A stretch of DNA of 7,143 nucleotides from an uncultured Mailhella sp. (GTDB taxonomy: Bacteria; Desulfobacterota; Desulfovibrionia; Desulfovibrionales; Desulfovibrionaceae): contig CAJJMX010000083.1 in NCBI GenBank assembly GCA_905192935.1, positions 1 through 7,143 of the forward strand, in the 5' to 3' direction. Shown in pieces: positions 1 to 6,997 of this stretch (within the stretch, counting starts at the first letter, position 1; every line of letters begins with the position of its first letter). The notes beneath the pieces are model-generated. The model did not search any database and was not told the origin of the DNA. It was given only the letters and a program-made list of their open reading frames with translations. Made by a program: the position numbers and the translations under genes.

Positions 1-49
1 CTTTTCCTCGAGGAGATGGGATATTTTTCACGCGGGAGGACAGGAAAGT

Positions 50-77
50 GGCGCGGCCGCCGGGGGACGGCCGCGCC
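50..77 (-). terminator. GC-rich hairpin after the AprA-like gene, possible terminator
   Basis: GGCGCGGCCG (50-59) and CGGCCGCGCC (68-77) form a perfect ten-base stem with an eight-base loop, starting about 24 bases after the stop codon of the AprA-like gene. In the leftward transcript the stem is followed by ACTTTCCTGTCC, pyrimidine-rich but without a clean T run. It is a plausible but non-classical intrinsic terminator, or an mRNA-stabilising hairpin. Confidence 0.5.
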
Positions 78-101
78 GGGATGGTTCCGCTGCGGGCGGA
101 A

Positions 102-1820
102 CTAGCCTGCATGCCGGTGTTCAGGCCAAGTGAAGTTGTCCATGTAGTAGCGGTAGGGCTTGATCGGATAGTCATCGACGGGCACGGGCACGGTGTGCAG
201 TTCGCGTCTGCCGTCCACCTGCTTCTGCTCTATCCACTTGAGCCAGTGCGCATCGTCGCGCTCGGGGGAGTCTTCGCGGAAGTGTCCGGCGCGGGATTCC
301 TTGCGGGTGAGGGCCGCGGTGAGGCTGAGATCCGTGAGAAGTATGGTGGACTGTGCCTCAAAGAGCTTGGCAAGCTCGTGGGCGTCGCGCGCACCCATGC
401 GGGGCGCGAACTCCTCGCGCACTTCGGCCACGCGGTCGAGGCCGCGGGTGAGGCCCTGACCGGTCTTCATGAGGGCGATGTCCGGGGCGCTCATGACGGT
501 GCGCATGTCGTCGATGACGTCCTTGGGGGCGATGCCGTCTCTGCCGAGATACTTGAGCAGGCCGTTCAGCTTCTCTTCGGCCAGAGAGCGGTCGAAGGGC
601 ACGGCGTCGTGGCCCTGCACGAAGTGCGCGGCCGCCTCGCCTGCGGAATAGCCCGTGGTGGCGGTGATGCAGGTGGCCCATCCGCCCATGTACACGCCGG
701 GATCGGGGTTGCGGGCAAGTCCTGCGGCGTAGAGGCCCTTCACGGCCGTGGAGCCGTCGAGATCGGCCACGATGCCGCCGTAGGTGTGGCGCACCTGAGG
801 CATCCACTGGAGCTTCTGGGCAAAGAAGTCTATGCCCATGGCGCGCAGCTTCTTGTCGTTGAGGCCCATCCATCCGGCGCGGGGACGCATGGTCTCCACG
901 TCTTCGGGCTTCATCTGACTGCAGTCGAACACGATGGGGCCGTTTCCGGCGCGCACTTCGCACACCATGCCGCGCGTGTTGTAGTGGGGGTCGGCCTTGG
1001 CGCCGAACTTGGGCGAGTACTTGCGCATGAAGTCCTCTCCCTTGTTGTTGAGAAAGCGCGCGCCCTTGGGCAGAAGACCGGTCTGACCTTCCCAGGCGAA
1101 GTCGACGGGCACGTTCCACACCTTCCAGAATTCGAAGTTGCGCATGGCGCAGCCCGCGTTCCAGGCGATGCTCACGCCTTCGCTGGCCGGGGTGTTCTGA
1201 TGATAGGAGGGTTTCCAGCCGCCGGTGTTGGTGGCAAGCAGCACGGCCCGCGCCTTGATGAACACCGGAACGCCGCTCTGGGAATGGAAGCCCACGGCGC
1301 CGGTCACGCGCTCCCCGTCGGTGACGATGTCGGTGATGACGGTGCGGCCGAGGCGGCGCACGCCGCGCTTTTCGCATTCCTGCTTGAGCAGACGGGCCTT
1401 TTCGATGCCGCCCATGCCGTAGGGGTGATAGTAGTAATAGCGCATGTGGTCGAGGGCGCGCTGGGGGATGAAGCACAGTTCGCCCTTGTCGTTGCGCACG
1501 AACTTGTGGCCCCAGTTCTCGAAGTCCATGAAGCGTTCATAGGACTGGGTGAGGATCTGTCCGAGGATGCGCTGATCGGCAAGACCGTCGTAATAGTACA
1601 CGAGATCGTCGAGCAGATCGTCGAGGTTCATGTCGGGCTGCTTCACGATCATGTCGCCGCCGGAAAGTCCGCCGAGACCGCCCCAGTCGCGGGGTCCCTT
1701 GTCCACCACGAGCACGTCGTCAAGAAAGTCCTTGGCCCGCATGGCGGCCCACATGCCGCTGAAGCCGCAGCCTATGACGAGAAGGTCTGTCGTATATTCG
1801 TATCCGCTGTTCTTTTTCAT
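102..1820 (-). CDS. AprA/fumarate-reductase-superfamily FAD flavoprotein, cytoplasmic, substrate unknown
   Basis: This 572-aa protein belongs to the flavoprotein superfamily of fumarate reductase, succinate dehydrogenase, L-aspartate oxidase and APS reductase alpha. The Rossmann motif G17-C-G-F-S-G22 is followed by an acidic residue at D40 and a glycine-rich GGLGGLSGG stretch near residues 47-55. A conserved HTYGG histidine sits at H345, an NTRGM arginine at R283, and the C-terminal helical domain carries the family signature ESR-x-GH-x-RED around 508-517. The stretch around R283 (R..M.E...GN.PI) resembles AprA more than FrdA. There is no histidine in the FAD-proximal loop, so FAD is probably non-covalent. 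The FrdA 'FHPT' substrate histidine is replaced: the sequence reads FEFWKVW with W232. No CxxCH heme motif and no signal peptide are visible, which suggests a soluble cytoplasmic enzyme. The ATG is preceded by GGAGGA four bases upstream, and the gene follows the GltD-like gene after 14 bases, so the two are surely co-transcribed. Superfamily assignment is secure; the substrate is not known. Confidence 0.9.
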   Translation of the reverse strand: MKKNSGYEYTTDLLVIGCGFSGMWAAMRAKDFLDDVLVVDKGPRDWGGLGGLSGGDMIVKQPDMNLDDLLDDLVYYYDGLADQRILGQILTQSYERFMDFENWGHKFVRNDKGELCFIPQRALDHMRYYYYHPYGMGGIEKARLLKQECEKRGVRRLGRTVITDIVTDGERVTGAVGFHSQSGVPVFIKARAVLLATNTGGWKPSYHQNTPASEGVSIAWNAGCAMRNFEFWKVWNVPVDFAWEGQTGLLPKGARFLNNKGEDFMRKYSPKFGAKADPHYNTRGMVCEVRAGNGPIVFDCSQMKPEDVETMRPRAGWMGLNDKKLRAMGIDFFAQKLQWMPQVRHTYGGIVADLDGSTAVKGLYAAGLARNPDPGVYMGGWATCITATTGYSAGEAAAHFVQGHDAVPFDRSLAEEKLNGLLKYLGRDGIAPKDVIDDMRTVMSAPDIALMKTGQGLTRGLDRVAEVREEFAPRMGARDAHELAKLFEAQSTILLTDLSLTAALTRKESRAGHFREDSPERDDAHWLKWIEQKQVDGRRELHTVPVPVDDYPIKPYRYYMDNFTWPEHRHAG

Positions 1821-1824
1821 GATG

Positions 1825-1830
1825 TCCTCC
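1825..1830 (-). promoter_or_regulatory. Ribosome binding site of the AprA-like gene
   Basis: GGAGGA on the minus strand lies four bases before the ATG at 1820, inside the 14-base gap after the stop of the GltD-like gene. This arrangement fits co-transcription and possibly coupled translation. Confidence 0.8.
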
Positions 1831-1834
1831 GGGG

Positions 1835-3475
1835 TCAGCTCTTGGCGACTTCAATCTGGTCAAGGGTTCTGGCGAAGCGTTCTTTAAAGGGGTGAACGAA
1901 TATGGCGCCGGAGGGGCAGTTGAGCTCGCAGTTGAAGCAGGTCATGCAGTCGTCGGTGTAGGTGATGCGGGATTTGCTGCCGCAGGTCATGCAGCGCAGA
2001 GCCTCGGCAAAGCAGGCTTCCATGTCCAGAGGCTGGGCGCTTTCCGCAAAGGGATGTTCCGGATCCACGGGCAGGATGGTGCGTTCATGCCTGGGCTCGT
2101 GACGTATGCCTTCGCCGGGAAGCTTGTCTTCCGGCACAGTGGGACGCTTTCTGCCTCTTTCGCCGGTGATGTCCGCACCCTTCAGCATGCGGTCGATGGA
2201 AGTGGCGCACTCCCTGCCGCCGGCAATGGCGGCGATCACGGAGGCGGGACCTGTGGCCGCATCGCCTGCGGCAAAGATGCCCCACTCGGAAGTGGCGAAG
2301 GTCACGTCCTGTGTGACGATGCGTCCGCGTTCCACCGTGACGTCTGCGGCAAAGCCGTCCAGTTCGGACTTCTGGCCGATGGCGAAAATGATATGAGAGG
2401 CGGCCAGATGCAGCGTGGAGGACGTGTCGAACTGCGGGTTGAAGCGGCCGGTTTCGTCCTTCAGGGAAGTGCAGGCATGAAGTTCCACGCCGGACACGTG
2501 TCCGTCTTCCGTGAGTATGCGGGCCGGGCCGAAACCGCAGTGGAATTCCACGCCCTCGTTTTCGGCGTCCTTCTGGTTGTGAGGATAGGCGGGCATGGTG
2601 TCGCGGGATTCGAGACAGGCCATGTACACGCGGGAGGCGCCGAGGCGCTTTGCCGTGATGGCTGCATCCACGGCCACGTCGCCGCCGCCGATGACCACCA
2701 CGTCGCCGGAGATTTCGGGCTTTTCATCGCCGCGGCAGGCGCAGAGAAAATCGAGGCCCCAGTGCACGCCTTCGGCCTCAACGCCCTCGATGTCCACCTT
2801 TTTCGCCGCACTCGCTCCCGGAGCGAGCATGATGGCCGTAAAGCCGCGTTTTTTCAGATCGCTGATGCTGATGTCGGCGTCTTTGCCCACGAGAGTGTTG
2901 CAGCAGAAGGTGACGCCGAGTTTTTCCAGACGCTCTACATGAGCGGTGATGACTTCATCGGGCAGGCGATAGGCGGGAATGCCGTAGCGCAGCATGCCGC
3001 CGGGGAAGGGCTTTGCCTCGAACACCGTGACGGGATATCCCATCCTGGCCAGATACCAGGCGCAGGAAAGTCCGGCGGGACCGGAGCCGACTACGGCGAC
3101 CTTGGCGATATGCCGTCTGGGGACTTCCTCCGGGGGAAGGGCCATGACGCGGTTTCCGAGCACATGTTCCACGGCGTTGATGTTGACGGCCTCGTCCACT
3201 TTGGCGCGGGAACACTTCGATTCGCAGGGATGGAAGCATACGCGTCCCGTGATGCCGGGGAAGGGATTGTAGTTCAGGAAATTTTCCGCCGCCTCGTCCA
3301 GACGTCCCTGCTGGATGAGATAGTTGTTTCTGCGTATGTCCACGCCGGCGGGACAGGCCGCCATGCAGGGGGAGATTTCCTCCTGTTGCGTGTCGAGACG
3401 GAAAACGTCGAGCGGGCAGGTTTTTGTGCAGGTACCGCATCCGGTACAGGTTGCGGGGTCGATGCTTTGGATCAT
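1835..3475 (-). CDS. GltD/DsrL-like NAD(P)H-dependent iron-sulfur flavoprotein with N- and C-terminal 4Fe-4S motifs
   Basis: This 546-aa protein probably transfers electrons between NAD(P)H and a partner via FAD and Fe-S clusters. In order: a ferredoxin-like CxxCxxCxxxCP (C10, C13, C16, C20); a GltD-type Fe-S domain with C37-x3-C41-P and GRVC-x3-C-x3-C (C80, C84, C88); the FAD motif G130-S-G-P-A-G135; the NAD(P) motif GGGDVA at 263-268; the second FAD motif FAAGD ending at D405; a CxxC pair at C495/C498; and a C-terminal CxxCxxCxxxCP (C510, C513, C516, C520). The C-terminal cluster recalls DsrL and related GltD-like oxidoreductases; true glutamate synthase small subunits lack it, and no large subunit is nearby. 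I chose the ATG at 3475 because AAGGAG lies five bases upstream and the first cluster begins at residue 10. A longer reading from 3601 would add 42 atypical residues and run through the sigma54 promoter. It is the first gene of the operon and the likely electron donor or acceptor for the AprA-like flavoprotein. Confidence 0.9.
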   Translation of the reverse strand: MIQSIDPATCTGCGTCTKTCPLDVFRLDTQQEEISPCMAACPAGVDIRRNNYLIQQGRLDEAAENFLNYNPFPGITGRVCFHPCESKCSRAKVDEAVNINAVEHVLGNRVMALPPEEVPRRHIAKVAVVGSGPAGLSCAWYLARMGYPVTVFEAKPFPGGMLRYGIPAYRLPDEVITAHVERLEKLGVTFCCNTLVGKDADISISDLKKRGFTAIMLAPGASAAKKVDIEGVEAEGVHWGLDFLCACRGDEKPEISGDVVVIGGGDVAVDAAITAKRLGASRVYMACLESRDTMPAYPHNQKDAENEGVEFHCGFGPARILTEDGHVSGVELHACTSLKDETGRFNPQFDTSSTLHLAASHIIFAIGQKSELDGFAADVTVERGRIVTQDVTFATSEWGIFAAGDAATGPASVIAAIAGGRECATSIDRMLKGADITGERGRKRPTVPEDKLPGEGIRHEPRHERTILPVDPEHPFAESAQPLDMEACFAEALRCMTCGSKSRITYTDDCMTCFNCELNCPSGAIFVHPFKERFARTLDQIEVAKS

Positions 3476-3480
3476 GGAAG

Positions 3481-3486
3481 CTCCTT
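3481..3486 (-). promoter_or_regulatory. Ribosome binding site deciding the start of the GltD-like gene
   Basis: AAGGAG on the minus strand lies five bases before the ATG at 3475. It favours this start over the longer in-frame reading from 3601, which would begin upstream of the predicted transcription start. Confidence 0.85.
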
Positions 3487-3538
3487 GCGCTGGCAATGAC
3501 GAAAGGGTTGGTTGCTTGAAGTTTTTGTCCTTTTTATA

Positions 3539-3554
3539 AGCAAGAAGCGTGCCA
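3539..3554 (-). promoter_or_regulatory. Sigma54 (-24/-12) promoter of the GltD-like/AprA-like operon
   Basis: Read on the minus strand this is TGGCACGCTTCTTGCT, a complete match to the sigma54 consensus TGGCAC-RNNNN-TTGCW with the required ten bases between GG and GC. The expected start of transcription is about 12 bases past the GC, near 3528, giving a leader of about 53 bases before the ATG at 3475. The divergent neighbouring gene encodes a sigma54 activator with an intact GAFTGA loop, which strongly supports function. Confidence 0.9.
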
Positions 3555-3559
3555 TGATT

Positions 3560-3571
3560 ATAACTTGTTAT
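3560..3571. repeat. Short palindrome ATAAC-TT-GTTAT beside the -24 element
   Basis: A perfect five-base inverted repeat with a two-base centre begins six bases upstream of the -24 element of the sigma54 promoter. It lies in an AT-rich stretch (about 3555-3595) that could be bent or bound by a protein. I found no convincing IHF consensus here. A regulatory role is a guess. Confidence 0.3.
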
Positions 3572-3625
3572 TTTTATTATGGTTGTAAAAATCTCTGACA
3601 AGATGGACAGAAGTTTATTGTACGT

Positions 3626-3685
3626 AAAACAGACAGAAATGTTTCTTGCTGTGCGTAAAAAATACAGTTACGCTGTGTCTGTTTT
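3626..3685. promoter_or_regulatory. Candidate upstream activator sites (inverted repeats) in the divergent gap
   Basis: This stretch lies about 100-155 bases upstream of the predicted operon transcription start, where sigma54 activators usually bind. It holds AAAACAGACA (3626-3635) facing its exact inverse TGTCTGTTTT (3676-3685). Between them are AGAAA-TG-TTTCT (3635-3646), CTGT-N11-ACAG (3649-3667) and GCGTAA-N9-TTACGC (3653-3673). Several overlap, so which one is the true site is not resolved. Binding by the neighbouring activator is inference from position. Sites here could also control the activator's own gene. Confidence 0.5.
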
Positions 3686-3716
3686 CCGAAATACGCCGGG
3701 CCTGAGCGGACAGGAG

Positions 3717-3722
3717 AAGGAG
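3717..3722 (+). promoter_or_regulatory. Ribosome binding site of the sigma54 activator gene
   Basis: AAGGAG lies seven bases before the ATG at 3730. A second AGGAG at 3712-3716 directly precedes it. Confidence 0.75.
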
Positions 3723-3729
3723 AGAGAGC

Positions 3730-6700
3730 ATGGAAGATCGTGCGGCATGGACGGACAGAGAGGACGTCATGGATTTTTTGCGGGAGCTTTTCGGAGCCGG
3801 GTTCCGGCGTGAGCTTCTGACCGGGCTTTCGGGCAGGACGTTCCCTTCGCGGATATCCTTTTCGGAAAAGGAGACGGGCGGCCCGGCGGCCCTCGGGGAA
3901 CTTCTGGAGCGGCACGGCGCCGCCGTGGAGGTTCTGAAGAAGCTTTCGGGAAACGGGCCCTTTGAGCGTTTCCTGCTCGGCATGGTCCGGGGCGAAGAGC
4001 TGGGGGCTCTGGAAACGCTGCTTGCCCTGGGCGAGGAGAGGATCCAGACGTTTGCGCCGGATGACGTGCGGGCCATGCTCCTGTTCGTTCTGGAGCGTCT
4101 GCGTCGTTTTTCTCCAGAGACGCCGCAGGACATGAAGCGTTTTCTGGCGCTGTGCCGGGAACTGCATCTGCTCATCGTCTGCTCCGGCGTGTTCATTGCC
4201 GGGCTTCCCCGTTTTTTCTTTCAGGTGAGGGAAAGGGCGCTTGCCCTTGGAGACGCGGGAGAAATCGCGCTGGCCGATCTTCTGATAGGTTCGCTCAACG
4301 TCTGCAACATTCCCGAGCACAACAATCCGCACTTTCATGCGGTCATGACCCGGGGCAAGAGTGCTTTCGACACCATGAAGGACCCGGTGCTCGTGGAAAG
4401 CGCCGTGCCGTATCTGGGCATTTTTGCGTTTCTGGAAGGCGACTATGAGCAGGCCATGAGTCTTTTTTCCAGAGCCAGCCGGCAGATGCGTATCCAGAGA
4501 CGCCGGTATGTCGAACTGTTCTACGCGAGGCACTGGAGCTTTGCGGCCGCCAACAGGGGCGATTTCGACCTCGCGGCCAGACTGCTTCTCACCAGACTGC
4601 GCCGGGCGGACGTGAGCCGGGATTCCTCGCTGTCGCGCAATCTGCGCAGTCAGCTGGCCTTCGTGTACCTGCGCATGGGAAAGGGGGAGAAGGCCATAGA
4701 GCAGCTCGACATGGCGCTTACCGGCATAACGAGGAAAACGGACATCGCAAGCGCGGTGACCACGCTTCGGCATCTGGCCTTCTACCACATGTTTTCCGGC
4801 AACGTGACGGCGGCGTACAAGGTGCTGCTGCCGGCTCTCGCAAAGGCCGAAGCCGAGGGGTATCAGCGGCCCGTCTATCTCAACGGCGTCTTTCTGGAAC
4901 TGCTTGCGCTGATGCATGAGAAGGGACTGCCCCCTCTGCCCTGCTACCGCTTCGACCTTGAGCTTGCCAGATGTCTTGAGGGACCGAACCGGCTGCTGCG
5001 GGGCGTGGCCTTCCGCGTGAAGGGACGTATGCTCGAGCGCAGCGGAAACAGGCCGGAAGCCGTGCTGTTCTATCGGAAAAGCATAGCCGTGCTGGATGCC
5101 GTTCATAACACGATAGGCGCGGATCAGTCCCGGCTGTTTCTCGCCTCGCTGCTTCTGGAAGAGGACAGGGCGGAGGCGGAGCTGCTCGTCCATGAGGCGT
5201 GGCGCTCCTATCCGTATCTGAAGGCGGTGTGCTGGCCCGAAGCGCTCTTGCGTCTTGCGCCGTCCTGCGCGGAGGTGCAGGAGGAGGGAGCTCTTTCCGC
5301 CCGCACGCTGGTGGAGTCATTCCGCGACACGTTTGCGCCGCGCATTTCCGCGCTGTCGTTTGAGGAGTTCTCCCGGGTGATGCTTGCGGAGTCCGGCAGG
5401 CTGCTCGGCGCGTCCGAGGGATGGCTCTATCATCGTGCCCAGCCGTCCGTGGCGCTTCGTCTTCTGGAAAGGATGTCCTGGACGGACGAGAGCTTTCCCG
5501 TGCCTGCGGCGTCCACGGAGGAACTTGCGGAACTCGTGGCCGAAGGTGAGCCGGTCGTGCTGGACGGCATGGCCGGGAGCCGCGGCATGTTCGTGGGGCT
5601 GCCCTTGGACTGCCGTCCCTACGGGATGTGCGTGCTGTGCCTGTCGGGAAGATTTTCGGAAAAGCTGCGCGTACTGCTCGATGAGACGCTCTTGCGCGAC
5701 ATAGCGAGAGTGCTCACATGGCCGTGCATGCTCGCTCTGGAAATGGACCGCAGAAGGCAGAATGTGGCATCTTCCGGGGAAGATGTCCGGGACATGATAT
5801 GCGTTTCTCCGGTGATGCAGAACTTTCTTGTGGATGTGGATAACGCGGCCGGAACGGACGCCGCGGTGCTGCTCAACGGAGAATCCGGAGTCGGCAAGGA
5901 GATGCTGGCAAGGCGCATTCATGAGCGCAGCGGCAGAAGCGGACGCCTCGTCACCATCAACATGGCGAGTCTTCAGGATGAGCTTTTTGAAAGCGAGTTC
6001 TTCGGTCATGAGAAGGGAGCTTTCACCGGAGCCATGAACAGCAAGCTCGGTCTGGTGGAGCTGGCGGACAACGGCACGCTTTTTCTGGATGAGATGGCGG
6101 AGGCGAGTCCCAGAGTTCAGGCCAAGCTGCTGCGTGTGCTTCAGGAAAGGAATTTTCTGCGCGTGGGCGGGACTAGGCCCATCAGCATCAACTTCCGGCT
6201 TGTGGCGGCCACCAACCGCAACCTGGGCGAGGCCGTGCGCAAAGGACGGTTCCGGGCAGACCTTTATTACCGCATTGCCGTCATCTGCCTGAAGATTCCG
6301 CCGCTGCGCGAGCGTCGTGAGGATATTCTGCCTCTGGCGCGGTACTATCTGCATCATTTCGCCCATCGTCACGGCCGCGATGTGGTGCGCGACTTTTCGG
6401 AAGCCTGCTGCCGTCAGCTGGAGCATTGGCCGTGGCCGGGAAACATCCGCGAGCTGCGCAACGTCATTGAGCAGTCGGTGATCCTCAGCGGAGGAAAGAC
6501 GCTGAACTTTCAGCAGGATATTGAGGAGCAGACGCCCTTTGCCGTGCCGGATCCCGCAGAAGACTCTTCTTCGTTGGAGCGTGCCGGGAGCGGGATGCTT
6601 TCTCTTGAGGAGGCGGAGCGGCAGTGTCTTCTTGCCGCGCTCAGAAGGACGAACTGGCGCATAGACGGCAGGTACGGCGCTCTTGCCATCCTGAAGATCA

Positions 6701-6780
6701 GCCGTTCCGCTCTGTATGCCAAAATGCGCCGGTACGGACTGTCGAGAGAGAAGGACGATGCGGAGCGGGAACAGGCATGA
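3730..6780 (+). CDS. Sigma54-dependent transcriptional activator (TPR-like, GAF-like, AAA+, Fis HTH)
   Basis: This 1016-aa protein is a bacterial enhancer-binding protein that remodels sigma54-RNA polymerase with ATP. The AAA+ domain (about 690-915) has Walker A GESGVGKE (717-724), the sigma54-contacting GAFTGA loop (763-768), Walker B LFLDE (D787, E788), sensor I near VAATN (825-829), arginine-finger region FRADLYYR (841-848) and WPGNIREL (902-909). The HTH (about 958-1006) has an extended loop, NWRIDGRYGA, as in FhlA/NorR-type regulators. Residues 540-675 look GAF-like. The first 530 residues are helical and contain TPR-like units, for example near 228-250, 308-330, 346-374 and 425-457. There is no receiver domain, so activity is probably set by a ligand or partner protein, not by phosphorylation. 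The ATG is preceded by AAGGAG with a seven-base gap. The gene is divergent from the operon that carries a sigma54 promoter, which makes that operon its likely target. The only visible oddity is Val in place of the usual Thr in Walker A. Confidence 0.95.
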   Translation: MEDRAAWTDREDVMDFLRELFGAGFRRELLTGLSGRTFPSRISFSEKETGGPAALGELLERHGAAVEVLKKLSGNGPFERFLLGMVRGEELGALETLLALGEERIQTFAPDDVRAMLLFVLERLRRFSPETPQDMKRFLALCRELHLLIVCSGVFIAGLPRFFFQVRERALALGDAGEIALADLLIGSLNVCNIPEHNNPHFHAVMTRGKSAFDTMKDPVLVESAVPYLGIFAFLEGDYEQAMSLFSRASRQMRIQRRRYVELFYARHWSFAAANRGDFDLAARLLLTRLRRADVSRDSSLSRNLRSQLAFVYLRMGKGEKAIEQLDMALTGITRKTDIASAVTTLRHLAFYHMFSGNVTAAYKVLLPALAKAEAEGYQRPVYLNGVFLELLALMHEKGLPPLPCYRFDLELARCLEGPNRLLRGVAFRVKGRMLERSGNRPEAVLFYRKSIAVLDAVHNTIGADQSRLFLASLLLEEDRAEAELLVHEAWRSYPYLKAVCWPEALLRLAPSCAEVQEEGALSARTLVESFRDTFAPRISALSFEEFSRVMLAESGRLLGASEGWLYHRAQPSVALRLLERMSWTDESFPVPAASTEELAELVAEGEPVVLDGMAGSRGMFVGLPLDCRPYGMCVLCLSGRFSEKLRVLLDETLLRDIARVLTWPCMLALEMDRRRQNVASSGEDVRDMICVSPVMQNFLVDVDNAAGTDAAVLLNGESGVGKEMLARRIHERSGRSGRLVTINMASLQDELFESEFFGHEKGAFTGAMNSKLGLVELADNGTLFLDEMAEASPRVQAKLLRVLQERNFLRVGGTRPISINFRLVAATNRNLGEAVRKGRFRADLYYRIAVICLKIPPLRERREDILPLARYYLHHFAHRHGRDVVRDFSEACCRQLEHWPWPGNIRELRNVIEQSVILSGGKTLNFQQDIEEQTPFAVPDPAEDSSSLERAGSGMLSLEEAERQCLLAALRRTNWRIDGRYGALAILKISRSALYAKMRRYGLSREKDDAEREQA

Positions 6781-6816
6781 GAATCGGTCCGAAAACGTCT
6801 CGACTCCGGCATCTTA

Positions 6817-6855
6817 TGCAGAAAGAACGCGCCGTATGACCGTTTTTTTTCTGCA
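6817..6855. terminator. Long inverted repeat after the activator gene, possible terminator
   Basis: TGCAGAAA (6817-6824) pairs exactly with TTTCTGCA (6848-6855). The stem extends inward through GAA and ACG-like pairs toward CGTT at 6841-6844, around an 11-base loop. The run of eight Ts (6843-6850) lies inside the 3' arm, not after it, so the structure resembles an A-tract/T-tract stem, with only a weak AACG/CGTT core preceding the Ts. It begins 36 bases after the activator's stop codon. Position supports a terminator; the form is not classical. Confidence 0.42.
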
Positions 6856-6997
6856 AGGCGGCAGACAGCAGTGGAATATTTTTCAAAAATGGACTGACTT
6901 CGGGACATTTTTCGGCACATTGTGAAGACATGCCGGGCAAAAATTATGGTTGAGCATAGCGGCCGCGTCATGTACGCTGCATGAGAACGTCATGAAA

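Larger units (their letters stand above)
3487..3716. other. Divergent intergenic region between operon and activator gene
   Basis: This AT-rich gap holds the sigma54 promoter and 53-base leader of the leftward operon, the inverted repeats described separately, and the start region of the activator gene. I found no convincing sigma70 -35/-10 pair for the rightward activator gene, although TATTAT-like stretches occur near 3575. No small gene with a ribosome binding site is evident. Confidence 0.6.

Noticed and set aside
1..49. Possible ribosome binding site (CGAGGAAAAG on the minus strand) for a further leftward gene at the window edge
   Set aside because: The start codon would lie outside the window, so nothing can be confirmed; the small palindrome TCCTCGAGGA at 5-14 could be chance.
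48..1895. 615-aa open frame on the plus strand opposite the AprA-like gene
   Set aside because: It mirrors the codon structure of the minus-strand gene, is rich in H, A, V and G as antisense frames of GC-rich genes are, and has no recognisable domain.
1835..3475. Glutamate synthase small subunit (gltD)
   Set aside because: No large subunit is nearby and the added N- and C-terminal ferredoxin motifs are not those of a true GltD.
1892..3499. 535-aa open frame on the plus strand opposite the GltD-like gene
   Set aside because: Antisense shadow of a gene with many recognised motifs; no family resemblance and no credible start region.
3476..3601. 42-residue N-terminal extension of the GltD-like protein (start at 3601)
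   Set aside because: It would run through the sigma54 promoter and begin upstream of the predicted transcription start; the ATG at 3475 has a strong ribosome binding site.
3577..5193. 538-aa open frame on the minus strand opposite the activator gene
   Set aside because: Antisense shadow of the TPR-like half of the activator, with low-complexity, R/Q/H-rich composition and no domain.
6920..6935. TTGTGA half-site of the Rex, HcpR or CRP type
   Set aside because: The matching inverted half is absent.
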